Positions 42,786 through 51,682 of a DNA stretch of 64,000 bases are shown here, in pieces. Each line of letters opens with the position of its first letter. The stretch's first letter is position 1. Where the stretch lies: contig NZ_LIPP01000032.1 of NCBI RefSeq assembly GCF_001418335.1, positions 82,132 through 146,131 on the forward strand, written 5' to 3'. Position numbers and translations under genes: made by a program. The notes under the pieces are model-generated. The model did not search any database, was not told where the DNA came from, and saw nothing but the letters and a program-made list of their open reading frames with translations. The DNA is from Streptomyces aurantiacus. GTDB lineage: Bacteria; Actinomycetota; Actinomycetes; Streptomycetales; Streptomycetaceae.

Positions 42786-44538
42786 ATGGCCGTGTCAGAC
42801 AGCCACCACCCCAGCCCCGCGGACCCTGCGCTGCACCGACGGGACTTCCTCGGCCGCACCACGGGCATCGCCGTGGGCGCCGTCCTGCTCAACGCCGTCG
42901 GCGCGCAGTCCGCGTCGTCCGCGGAGCCGTCCGGGAAATCGGCCGGGAAGTCGGCCGAGAAGTCGTTCGGTGACAGGCCGGTGCGGACCGCGTCCGGCCT
43001 TGTCTCCGGTGTGCCCGGCGCGGCGTCCGGAGTCACCGTCTTCAAGGGGCTTCCCTACGCCTCCTCCACCGCCGGCACGAACCGGTGGCGCCCGCCGCAG
43101 CCGGCGCCGTCCTGGACAGGCATCCGCAAGGCCGACACGTTCGGCGACGCGCCCCCCGCAGGAGTCGAGCACCCTCCCGATGAGCGAGGACTGCCTCAAC
43201 CTCAACATCTGGACCGGCGCAGGGAGCGGCGTCGAGCGGCGCCCGGTGTACGTATGGCTCTACGGAGGCGGGTTCTCCGCCGGAAGCGGTTCCGACCCCA
43301 GCTTCGACGGCTCGGTCCTGGCGAGCAAGGGCGTCGTCGTGGTGACCATCAACTACCGTCTCGGCGCCCTGGGTTTCCTCGCCACCCCCGAGCTGAGCGA
43401 GGAGTCCGACCAGGGCGTCTCGGGCAACTACGGCCTGCTCGACCAGATCGCGGCCCTGAAGTGGGTCCGGCGCAACATCGCCGCGTTCGGCGGCGATCCG
43501 CGCCACGTCACCGTGGGCGGCCAGTCCGCCGGCGCCGGCTCCACGGACATGCTGTCCATGTCCCCACTCGCCGCCGGGCTCTTCCAGCGATCCCTCGCCG
43601 AGAGCCAGGTCCGCTGCCCGAGCGATCCCGAACTGCGCTACCTCGGCGTGTCGCTGCGCACCATGGACGCCGCCCTCCAGCAGGGTCCCGCCTACGGCGC
43701 GACGAAGGGCGCGACCACACTGAAGCAGCTGCGCGCCCTGCCGTGGCAGGACTTCACGGACGGCGCCTCGCTCAAGGACGAGACGGTCGACACCAAGTCC
43801 GTCGCGAAGCCCCCGCTCTTCAGGCCCGTCGTCGACGGCTGGGTGCTGCCCGCCGGCTACCGGGAGACGTACGACGCCCGTACGCAGAACGACGTCTGGT
43901 ACCTGGCCGGCAACAATCTCGACGAGAGCGGGGCCGTGCCCGAGACGGCCTTCGAACACTGGCGCCAGACGGGCTACCCGGACCGCCCCGGCGCCCCTCC
44001 CGTCCACGTCACTCTGGACGACTACGTGACCGCGGCACGGCGGAAGTTCGGCGCGATGGCCGACGAGTTCCTGCGGATCTACCCAGCCGGTACGGACGGC
44101 GAGGCGGCCCTCGCCAGCAACGACGCGGTCCGCGACAACTCCCGCGTCTCGACGTATCTGTGGGGCACCGAGTGGACCAAGGGCGCCGACCGGCCGGTGT
44201 ACACCTACTTCTGGACGCACCGCCCGCCGGGCCCCGACCATGACATCCGCGGTGCGTACCACGGCTCCGAGATCGTCTACTTCTTCGGCAACCTCAGCCC
44301 GGACACCCAGGGGTGGACCGACCAGGACCACGAGATCGCCGACACCATGTCCTCCTACCTGGCGAACTACATCGCCACCGGAAACCCGAACGGTCCCGGT
44401 CTGCCCAGGTGGCCCGCCTACGGTCCCGGCTCACCGACCGTGATGGAGGTCGGCGGGCACTTCGGGCCGATGCGGGTGGCCTCCCCCGAGAAACTCCACT
44501 TCTGGAAGCGGTACTTCGCGACGCAGGACGCCTGGTAG
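42786..44538 (+). pseudogene. Carboxylesterase type B with Tat signal, broken by a frameshift at a C6 run
   Basis: ATG at 42786 has GGGAG upstream and opens a twin-arginine signal (LHRRDFLGRTTGIAVGAVLL), then TASGLVSGVPGA and TVFKGLPYASSTAGTNRWRPPQP. At the run of six C (43152 to 43157) the frame is lost: the continuation MSEDCLNLNIWTG, VWLYGGGFSAGSG and GGQSAGAG (nucleophile Ser) lies in the next frame and stays open to 44538. Taking out one C restores an uninterrupted protein of about 583 residues. The C-terminal part strongly resembles the intact esterase at 28.9 to 30.5 kb (for example NNLDESGAVPET in both). The change is either a true inactivating mutation or a sequencing error in a homopolymer. 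Confidence 0.85.
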
Positions 44539-44814
44539 GGGCTTCGCATCCCTTCAGAGGAACCGCACCCGATTCCGTTGTGTGCAGCGGCCGTTCCTTG
44601 TGGGGCAAACGACCGGCACAGTGAGCGACTGAGCCGGGCTACTGTGCCCCTCATAAGGGGACGGCACCGGCCTTGGCGGGTGCGCTTTCGGCTTCCCGGC
44701 GAGTGGAAACGCGAATCGTGACGTCCTGATGCCCGCTCTTCGTTCCGCCGTCCACGTCGCCGTCCACGTCGCCGTCGGCAGACTCAATCGCCGTTGCACA
44801 GACAGGGAGACTCC

Positions 44815-45189
44815 ATGAACCACACGACGAACACATCCGGGAGTATGCGCCGAAACGCGGCCCGGGCCGCCCTCTCGTTGGTCACAGTCGCCGCCTCGTT
44901 CCTCGGGTTCGCCGCGGCATCGGCGGGCACGGCACAGGCAGCGGTGACCAACTGCGCCTGGACCCTCGAAGACGGCGGCAGATACGCGACCTGGGCCCAG
45001 GTGAAGTGCGCAGGAGGCTCCAGTTACTACCGGGCCTGGGTCAAGTGCCCCGATCCGAACGCCTCCGGTGGGTACAAGACGGTGTACGGGCCTACGGTGC
45101 TGCCCGGAAAGGCGTCGCGGGCCGACTGTGGCACCAAGACGTACGTGGACTACGGCAAGCAGGTCTTCACCTACCCGCCCGGCGTCTGA
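44815..45189 (+). CDS. Small secreted protein of unknown function
   Basis: A 124-residue protein with a Sec signal (RRNAARAALSLVTVAASFLGFAAASAGTAQA, cleavage after AQA) and a mature part of about 80 residues. The mature part has four cysteines (TNCAW, QVKCAG, WVKCPD, RADCGT) that could form two disulfides, and many aromatic residues. I do not recognise the family. ATG at 44815 follows GGGAGA at a good distance. It has its own terminator hairpin just downstream (45210 to 45238) and no partner gene, so it is monocistronic. Confidence 0.75.
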   Translation: MNHTTNTSGSMRRNAARAALSLVTVAASFLGFAAASAGTAQAAVTNCAWTLEDGGRYATWAQVKCAGGSSYYRAWVKCPDPNASGGYKTVYGPTVLPGKASRADCGTKTYVDYGKQVFTYPPGV

Positions 45190-45209
45190 TCACCGCTCCC
45201 GCGCTGTGT

Positions 45210-45238
45210 GGGGCCCGCCGGTACGCCCGGCGGGCCCC
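45210..45238 (+). terminator. GC-rich hairpin terminator
   Basis: A perfect 12-base stem, GGGGCCCGCCGG against CCGGCGGGCCCC, with a 5-base loop begins 20 bases after the stop of the small secreted protein. There is no T-run, as is usual for Streptomyces. Confidence 0.8.
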
Positions 45239-45606
45239 TCCGCATGCCCCTGATTCGGGCCCAGGAAGGCGGTTATGCAGGTCAAGCCCTACATACGACT
45301 CTCACCCCTACCCTGTTTCGAGAGCTCTCCTCCCCCGGCTTGATCTTTAACGTCCGGCGTCGACGAATGACGGGTCGAACTTGCTCACTCGGTCCGGTAA
45401 CTGCCCTACGCGGAAGCCGCCTTCGTCCGAACATGTGCTCCGACCAAGGAACACACAGCGCGCGGGCGTTGTCGCCCAGCCGGCCCATCGGCCCCGAAGT
45501 CTTGGTGCGGTCTCTCTGCCCTCGGCAGGGCAGTACGTCATTACAGATCAGGGCAAAACGGCATACAGGTTGAAGGGGAGCCGTATATCGGATCATCCTT
45601 GGCGCC
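45239..45606. other. Intergenic stretch without a supported gene
   Basis: This 368-base stretch is less GC-rich than its surroundings and carries no frame with family resemblance. It presumably holds the promoter of the exonuclease-TerD gene. I cannot define -35 and -10 boxes with confidence. Confidence 0.5.
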
Positions 45607-47517
45607 ATGAGTCTCACCTCCACCTCCTTCGATCTGCCCGCCACGGGCGACTACGCCCGCGACTGGGCCCTGGTCGACGTGGAGACTTCCGGGCTCATAC
45701 CCCGGAGGGACCGGGTGCTGTCCGTCGCGGTGGTGACGATCGGACCCGACGGCGAGCAGACCGGGGAATTCTCGACGCTGCTCAACCCGGGATGCGACCC
45801 GGGGCCGGTGGAGGTGCACGGGCTGACCGTCGAACGGTTGCGGGGTGCGCCGGCCTTCGACCAGGTTGCCGGACGGATCGGAGCGATGCTCCAGGACCGG
45901 GTCCTGGTCGCCCACAACGCTCAGTTCGACTACGACTTCCTGGCCCACGAGTTCGCCCGTGCGCGGATGTGGCTGCCGGTGTCCCAGCGGCTCTGCACCT
46001 TGGCCCTGAATCGTCAGGTGGATCCGCCGACGGACGACATGAAGCTGGGCACACTGGCCGCCCACTACGGCGTACCGCAGCAGCACGCGCACGATGCGCT
46101 GGACGACACCCGGGTGCTTGCCGGGATCCTGCGGGCTTCGCTGCACGAGGCGGCGCGGCTCGACCTGCCGTTGCCGCTGGTGAGCTGCCCGCCGCGGGCG
46201 GAATCGCAGTTCACGCCGAAGCCGCCCAAGACGCCGTGCGCCTACCGCAATCCGGGGCGGATGACTCCTGGCGGGCCGCTGCTGCAGGGGATGAAGATCG
46301 CGATAACCGGTGAGATCGCGCACGCACGGGCGGAGCTGGTCGGGCGGGCTGTTGCCGCCGGGCTGAACATGGTGACCTCCGTGAGTCGGCACACCAGCGT
46401 GCTCGTCACCAACGAGCCGGTGTCCCAATCCGCGAAGGCCCGACGCGCAGCCGCCGAGGGCGTGCCGGTCATCGACGAGCACACCTTTCTGCGGCTGCTG
46501 GCCGATGTGCAGGCCGGGGCAGTACATGAGGCGACGGCCGCTTCCGCCGTGATCGCGCCGGTGAAGGCACCGGTGAAGGCGACGGCAGAGGGCCGGACCG
46601 CCGAGCCTGAATCCACCACAGCACCTGTTCCGGAAGTGCCTGTCCTGCCGCCGCCCTCCCTCGGCGCAACCGTCCCTGCTCCGCGCGAACCCGGCGACTC
46701 GGCCGGCACCTTGGCCAAGCCGCTGGTGCGCCGCCGGGTGCTGGTGCTGGGCGGTGTCCATGCCGACGCCGCCGCGGCTCGTACCAGCATCGTCGATCTG
46801 GGCGGATCCGCAGCGGTCAACCTGTCCGCCAGTGTCACCGATGTCGTCCTTCTCGCCGACGGTGAGAAGGACCGCCGCATGAGTCGCATCACCGCCCTTG
46901 AGCTCCCCGTGCACGACGCGGATTGGCTGAATTCCCCGACCGCCATCGACCCGGACACGACGGCTGTCCGGCCGCACGAGCCGCACGTGATGCCGAGGGG
47001 CGGCGTCATCGACCTGCCCATGCCCCACGGCACACCCGTGCCCGAGTGGTACGTCACCGTCGGCTGGGCTCCACAGGCCGACTGCGAGATCGACGTCGTC
47101 GCCTTCCTCCTCGACGAGGACGAACAGGTCACCTTCGACGAGGACTTCATCTTCTACGGCGCCCCGGAAAGCCCCGCCGGCACCGTGCGGCTGCTCACCG
47201 GCGGTCCCGCCGAACAGACCATCGCCCTCGATCTCGCGTCCCTGCCGCCCGCGACCCGAAAGGTCGTCGTCGCCGCGGCCATCGACGGCGTAGCCACCTT
47301 CGGGACGGTCGGCGCGATCCAGCTCGGTGCGGCTCCCGGCAACAGTGGATCACCCCTCACCCGGGCCACCCTGGACGCCGCGACAACCGAACGCACCATG
47401 CTTCTCGCGGAGATCTACCGCAGGGGTCCGGTCTGGCGCCTGCGCGCCGTCGGCCAGGGCTACAACCACGGCCTCGATGCCCTCGCACGCGGATACGGGG
47501 TCGGCATCGCCGACTGA
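45607..47517 (+). CDS. DEDDh exonuclease - BRCT - TerD-domain fusion protein
   Basis: A 636-residue multidomain protein. Residues 18 to 185 are a DnaQ-like 3'-5' exonuclease with ALVDVETSGL (Asp24, Glu26), VLVAHNAQFDYDFL and the HDALDDTRVLAG end carrying the catalytic His and Asp. Residues 225 to 300 look like a BRCT domain (GMKIAITGEIAHARAELVGRAVAAG), and a second related module follows near 380 to 440 (RRVLVLGGVHADAAAARTSIVDLGG). The C-terminal about 170 residues are a TerD/CABP-type calcium-binding domain (EWYVTVGWAPQADCEIDVVAFLLDEDEQV). It links DNA processing with the tellurium/stress-resistance family. The ribosome site is weak. Function unknown beyond domain content. Confidence 0.85.
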   Translation: MSLTSTSFDLPATGDYARDWALVDVETSGLIPRRDRVLSVAVVTIGPDGEQTGEFSTLLNPGCDPGPVEVHGLTVERLRGAPAFDQVAGRIGAMLQDRVLVAHNAQFDYDFLAHEFARARMWLPVSQRLCTLALNRQVDPPTDDMKLGTLAAHYGVPQQHAHDALDDTRVLAGILRASLHEAARLDLPLPLVSCPPRAESQFTPKPPKTPCAYRNPGRMTPGGPLLQGMKIAITGEIAHARAELVGRAVAAGLNMVTSVSRHTSVLVTNEPVSQSAKARRAAAEGVPVIDEHTFLRLLADVQAGAVHEATAASAVIAPVKAPVKATAEGRTAEPESTTAPVPEVPVLPPPSLGATVPAPREPGDSAGTLAKPLVRRRVLVLGGVHADAAAARTSIVDLGGSAAVNLSASVTDVVLLADGEKDRRMSRITALELPVHDADWLNSPTAIDPDTTAVRPHEPHVMPRGGVIDLPMPHGTPVPEWYVTVGWAPQADCEIDVVAFLLDEDEQVTFDEDFIFYGAPESPAGTVRLLTGGPAEQTIALDLASLPPATRKVVVAAAIDGVATFGTVGAIQLGAAPGNSGSPLTRATLDAATTERTMLLAEIYRRGPVWRLRAVGQGYNHGLDALARGYGVGIAD

Positions 47518-47682
47518 GCGACGATGCCGGAAGTGGAGAGGGACCTCTGTGCGTCCGCTGGACCAGGCGGCGGCGACGCGGTGCGGGCGGGAACCAGGCG
47601 TAGGAACCCGCAGGCTCGGGGACGGCCCAGTGGGCAGTCGCCGGGGGCCTTCGATCTGCCTCTGGGAGCGCTCCTCAGGAGG

Positions 47683-48633
47683 CTACGCGGACACCGCCAG
47701 CACCTGCTTGCCCACGACTCCGCCTCGTTCGAACGCCTGGTGCGCCGCGGTGATGTCCGCGAGCGGGTACACACGGTCGACCACCGGGCGCAGCGCACCC
47801 GATGTGACATGGCCGGCCAGGTCACGCAGCAGGGCCGTGTCGGGGTTGGCGCTGAAGGTGCGGATACGGCGGGAGCCGTGCACGCTCGACGCGGCGATCG
47901 CGGCCAGGGCCGGCCCGGAGAGTCCGACGGTGACCATCCGGCCGCCCTTGGCCAGCCGGCTCCGGTAGCAGTGCAGTTCCCTGCCGACGGTGTCGACGAT
48001 GGCATCGAAGGGGCCGATCCGGTCCGAGGTGGTGGAGCCGTAGTCGAGGACCGCGTCGGCGCCGAGGCCGGTGAGGAGCTCGGCGTGGCGGTCGCGGGCC
48101 AGCGCGGTCACGTGGCCGCCCAGCGCGTGGGCCAGTTGAACGGCGGCGGTGCCCACTCCGCCGGCCGCGCCCCGGATCAGGACCCGTTCCCCGTCCGCGA
48201 GGCTCACGCTGTCGCGCAGCGCGGTCAGCGCCGTGGCGCCCGCGACGACCAGGGATGCCGCTTCGGCCGACGAAATGCCCTCGGGGGCGGGAGCGATACG
48301 GTCCGCGGACACCACCACGAACTCGGCCGCCCCCGCGGTGATGTGCCGCCGGCGGGGGTGCACCATGCCCCACACCCGTTCACCGACCTGCCAGCCCTCG
48401 ACGCCGGCGCCGGTCGCGGCGACGGTGCCGGCGAAGTCCAGGCCCACGCCGATCGGGAATGTGCGGCCCGACACCATCTTCAGCTCTCCGGCGCGGACGA
48501 TCACGTCGTGCCCGTTGACGCTGGAGGCCTCGACCGCCACCAGGACTTCACCGGCGCCGGGAGCGGGACGCTCGACGTCATTGACCCGCAGTACGTCCGC
48601 CGCACCGTAGCTCGTGATCTGAACGGCCTTCAT
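47683..48633 (-). CDS. NADPH-dependent quinone oxidoreductase-like protein (zinc-free MDR)
   Basis: A 316-residue medium-chain dehydrogenase/reductase. The N-terminus MKAVQITSYGAADVLRVNDV and GVGLDFAGTVAATGAGVEGW are typical, and VLIRGAAGGVGTAAVQLAHALG is the nucleotide-binding motif of the quinone-oxidoreductase branch; structural zinc cysteines are absent. It likely reduces quinones or enones with NADPH. ATG at 48633 follows AAGGA. It is divergent from the XRE regulator, 132 bases apart, a common arrangement in which the regulator controls the reductase. Confidence 0.88.
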   Translation of the reverse strand: MKAVQITSYGAADVLRVNDVERPAPGAGEVLVAVEASSVNGHDVIVRAGELKMVSGRTFPIGVGLDFAGTVAATGAGVEGWQVGERVWGMVHPRRRHITAGAAEFVVVSADRIAPAPEGISSAEAASLVVAGATALTALRDSVSLADGERVLIRGAAGGVGTAAVQLAHALGGHVTALARDRHAELLTGLGADAVLDYGSTTSDRIGPFDAIVDTVGRELHCYRSRLAKGGRMVTVGLSGPALAAIAASSVHGSRRIRTFSANPDTALLRDLAGHVTSGALRPVVDRVYPLADITAAHQAFERGGVVGKQVLAVSA

Positions 48634-48765
48634 GTCGCTGTCCTTCCGTGACCTGCTGTGTGGTTGGTCCGATACTGGACCCGCCAGGCGACATGACGCT
48701 CGTTCCGCTTGTCCTGGGTCCGCCAGACCCACCCTCACCGTCCGCGCCCACGGCATACTGACGCC

Positions 48766-49644
48766 GTGACCGACGCCTCCGCCGCCCTGAGCGACGATCC
48801 CCGGCGCGAACTCGCCGAGTTCTTGCGCACCCGCCGAACCCGCCTGCGCCCCCAGGACGTCGGCCTGGAACCGGGCCCGAGGCGACGCGTCGCCGGGCTG
48901 CGCCGGGAGGAGCTGGCCCTGCTGGCCGGGGTGAGTTCGGACTACTACCAGCGCATGGAGCAAGGACGCGACGTCAGGCCCTCCGAACAGGTCCTGGACG
49001 CCCTCGCACGCGCCCTCAACTTCTCCGCCGAGGAGTCCCGGCACCTGCACAGCCTCGCCGCCGCCGCACGTACCCCGGCCCGCAGCCCGCGACCGTACGT
49101 CCCGGAGGAGGTGCCGGACACGACGCTACGGCTGCTGCGCACCATGACCTCGCCCGCTCTGGTCGTCGGCCGCTTCCTGGACGTGCTGGCCTGGACCCCG
49201 CTCGCCGGGGCCCTGCTGGGCGAGTTCACCCACCAGCCCCAGGCGCGGCGCAACCTGCTGTCGCTGTTCCTGAACCCCGAGGCCGACCAGGTGTGCCCCA
49301 AACGCGCAGCCACCGTCGCCGAACTGACCGGAATGCTGCGGACCCAGGTCGCCGCCGATCCCGGGAACCCGCGCGCCGTGGAGCTCGTGGGTGAACTCGC
49401 CGTCCGGAGCGACGAGTTCGCGGCGCTGTGGGCCCGCCACGATGTGGAAGAACCCGTCCGCGGCCAGATGCGCATCGACCACCCCCTGGTCGGCGAACTC
49501 AACCTGGACTGGGAGGCCTACCCGATACCGGGCAACCCCGGACCCGTCCTGTTCGTCTGCACAGCCGCCGAGAACAGCCCCGACGCCGAACGACTCCAAC
49601 TGCTCGCCGGCCTGTTGTCCCCCGGGCCGCCATCACGCCCATGA
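48766..49644 (+). CDS. XRE-family regulator with MmyB-like ligand-binding domain
   Basis: A 292-residue protein with an N-terminal helix-turn-helix (VAGLRREELALLAGVSSDYYQRMEQGRDVRPSEQVLDALARAL) and a C-terminal MmyB-like domain (SPALVVGRFLDVLAWTPLAGALLGEF, and the final HPLVGELNLDWEAYPIPG). The family usually represses or activates the divergent oxidoreductase in response to a small ligand, which fits the neighbour at 47.7 to 48.6 kb. The GTG at 48766 opens right before the conserved N-terminal segment. Confidence 0.88.
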   Translation: MTDASAALSDDPRRELAEFLRTRRTRLRPQDVGLEPGPRRRVAGLRREELALLAGVSSDYYQRMEQGRDVRPSEQVLDALARALNFSAEESRHLHSLAAAARTPARSPRPYVPEEVPDTTLRLLRTMTSPALVVGRFLDVLAWTPLAGALLGEFTHQPQARRNLLSLFLNPEADQVCPKRAATVAELTGMLRTQVAADPGNPRAVELVGELAVRSDEFAALWARHDVEEPVRGQMRIDHPLVGELNLDWEAYPIPGNPGPVLFVCTAAENSPDAERLQLLAGLLSPGPPSRP

Positions 49645-49851
49645 CCCGCCGCCGGGCCTGTACCTCCGAGCGCCACCACCTCTCCCACTGCTACGCGTTG
49701 CCAGAATCAACTGGAGCGAGCGCCGGCTGCATGTCCGAGAGCAGTGCGTGACGAGCAGCTTGTTCTCATCACGCGTCTTGTATCCGGTGTTCAGGCAGTC
49801 GACGACATTGCGGCCCAGCCGCTCGATCTCTTCCTGTGTGGCATCGCGCAT
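49633..49851 (-). other. Short unidentified reading frame starting inside a duplicated segment
   Basis: From ATG 49851, with GGAGAAG upstream, the minus strand reads MRDATQEEIERLGRN and continues to a stop at 49633. The first 15 or so residues have good codon structure; the rest loses it and overlaps the end of the XRE gene. A related start (MRDAAREEIERP) occurs at 63.2 kb, where the same DNA is duplicated. It may be the truncated beginning of an enzyme gene; I do not recognise it. Confidence 0.35.
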
Positions 49852-49919
49852 CGTCTTCTCCTGTCTTCTCCTGTATCCGCTGTCCGCTGTCCGCGCGCAG
49901 CGTGAGGAGAATCGGCGGC
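49819..49919 (+). repeat. Direct repeat, copy 1 (other copy at 63191)
   Basis: This segment matches 63191 to 63267 almost base for base, both in the same orientation, from GCTCGATCTCTTCC to GGAGAATCGGCGGC. Copy 1 is longer by about 24 bases owing to small tandem duplications (CTTCTCCTGT twice, CCGCTGT twice). On the minus strand both copies contain a ribosome-site-like GGAGAAGACG before ATGCGCGATGCC. Confidence 0.8.
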
Positions 49920-50390
49920 TTCAACACCGCGACGGCCAGCGGGATGCCCTGGGCCTCGGACACCACATGCAGCTTGCTGCCCTTCTTGCCGCGATCGACC
50001 GGGTTCGGCCCGGTCAGCGTGCCCCTTTCGGCCCGGACCGAGGCGGCATCGACGATCGCCGAGGCCCGGTCCAGCTCGCCCCGCGCACCGAGTTCGTCCA
50101 GAACCGCCCGGTGGAGCCGACGCCACGGTCCCGCCCGGATCCACGCGGTGAACCGGCGATGCGCGGTCGCGGGCGAGACGCCGAACGTCTCCGGCAGATG
50201 CCGCCAGGCGCACCCGCTGGTCAGCACATACACGACCGCCGTGAACACGGGGCCCGCTCGGCACACGGAGCAGTCCCGCCGCCCTGCGGACGGGAGTTGA
50301 ACGACGGCAGCAACGGTGCGACCAGCTCCCACAGACCGTCAGGAACCAGCCGCTGCGACAGATCGACACCCACAAGCAGCAATGATGCCG
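49905..50390 (-). pseudogene. IS5-family transposase remnant
   Basis: On the minus strand the N-terminal frame reads VDLSQRLVPDGLWELVAPLL. After a frameshift near 50265 it continues VFTAVVYVLTSGCAWRHLPETFGV, ATAHRRFTAWIRAGPWRRLH and IVDAASVRAERGTLTGPNPVDRGKKGSKLHVV, the usual first half of an IS5/IS427-group transposase, including the first catalytic Asp. It ends abruptly after about GIPLAVAVLKPP, so the second Asp and the Glu are missing. The element is inactive. Confidence 0.85.
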
Positions 50391-50533
50391 CAGCTCACCA
50401 CACGAGCACGTGAGACATCCTCTTAAGAAGAGCCTGTATGCGACCGCGTTATGGGGCAGCCGCGCATCGCATACTTCGGCCGTAATCCCGCCTTACAGCA
50501 AAGCATTCTTTCACTCCGGCCGCCGCTGGCGTA

Positions 50534-51682
50534 TCACTTCACGGACACTTTCATTTTGAACAGTTTCTCCGCATTTCGGAACGCAATCTTTTCCTTGTCT
50601 TCGCGTGGCAAATCGACTCCACGGAACCAGTCGGTCTGCTCCTTTATGTCCGCAAACGGGTAGTCGGTTGCGAACATCACTCGGTCCACGCTTATGTACT
50701 TCAGCAGGAGATCGAGCAGTTCGGTCTGGGGGAATGCGCTGGTTGTGACCCAGAAGTTGTCCTGGAAGTATTGCCCGATGGGCTTCTTGAGCGAGTCTTT
50801 GGTCGGCTCGCCCATGTCATTGACGATCCGCTTGTAGTAGAAGGGAAGACCTTCGCCCATGTGGCCGATGATGATTTTTAGTTTGGGGAATCTGTCGAAA
50901 ACCCCGTACGTGATCATCCGAACGCATTGGGTCAGCACCTCCTGGTGCCAGCCATATCCAGACCCACTGAAAATGTAGTCTTGGAACTCTTCCGTGTATT
51001 CAGACCGTGTGGTGCTGTAGTAGATCTTGAAGACCTCGTCAGCTGGATAGCCGGGATGCAGGTAGATCGGCACATCGAGAGCAACGGCACGTGCCAGCAC
51101 AGGCTCGAAATCGGGATGATCGAGATACTTCTTCGCGATGTGTCCGTTGGTCAGTGCGCCCAAGAAGCCATCTTCTCGAACCGAGCGTTCCAGTTCGTCC
51201 GCCGCCGCCTCCGGGCTCCGCAAGGGCAAGGTGGCGAAAGCCTTGAAGCGGCCCGGATATTTGGCGATCGGCCCGTCTACAAGTTGCCGGTTAAGGCGAT
51301 AGGCAAGGTCGATGCCCCTTTGCCCGGGGACATTTTGCACGGAGGGTGTATGAGCAGAGAGGATTTGAACATTGAGTCCCCCCGCATCCATATCGCCGAT
51401 GCGGCGTTGACCTAGATCCGAAAGACCAATTTCCTCAAGGAACGCTATGTGATCCTGATTGATGGAGTTCAGCTTCAACAACGTGGGAGTCGAAAAGGTC
51501 TCCTCCGTGCCGATGAAGGGCAGGTCCTGGTCCCGCCGTGAAATTTCCGAAGTCTTGTCCGAAGTCTTGTCCGAAGTCTCGTTATCGCTCACTTCCGAGA
51601 CAATGGCGTGCGTGGACAAGCCGGCACCAATGCCAAGTGCCGTGCTGGCGGCGAGAAAGCCGCGGCGTCCCATGGGCTTCAT
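50534..51682 (-). CDS. Tat-exported amidohydrolase-2 family protein (gamma-resorcylate decarboxylase-like), low GC
   Basis: A 382-residue protein. It opens with a twin-arginine signal, MGRRGFLAASTALGIGAG, and a linker with short repeats (SDKTSDKTSE). The barrel domain shows VQILSAHTPSVQNVPGQ, FKAFATLPLRSPEAAADELE, VPIYLHPGYPADEVF, LKIIIGHMGEGLPF and a final VMFATDYPFADIK with the strand-8 Asp. It resembles ACMSD/gamma-resorcylate decarboxylase-type enzymes, which act on hydroxylated aromatic acids. Export of such an enzyme is unusual. The DNA is visibly richer in A and T than the rest of the window, and IS remnants lie on both sides, so recent transfer is likely. ATG at 51682 follows GAGAGGGA. 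Confidence 0.82.
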   Translation of the reverse strand: MKPMGRRGFLAASTALGIGAGLSTHAIVSEVSDNETSDKTSDKTSEISRRDQDLPFIGTEETFSTPTLLKLNSINQDHIAFLEEIGLSDLGQRRIGDMDAGGLNVQILSAHTPSVQNVPGQRGIDLAYRLNRQLVDGPIAKYPGRFKAFATLPLRSPEAAADELERSVREDGFLGALTNGHIAKKYLDHPDFEPVLARAVALDVPIYLHPGYPADEVFKIYYSTTRSEYTEEFQDYIFSGSGYGWHQEVLTQCVRMITYGVFDRFPKLKIIIGHMGEGLPFYYKRIVNDMGEPTKDSLKKPIGQYFQDNFWVTTSAFPQTELLDLLLKYISVDRVMFATDYPFADIKEQTDWFRGVDLPREDKEKIAFRNAEKLFKMKVSVK

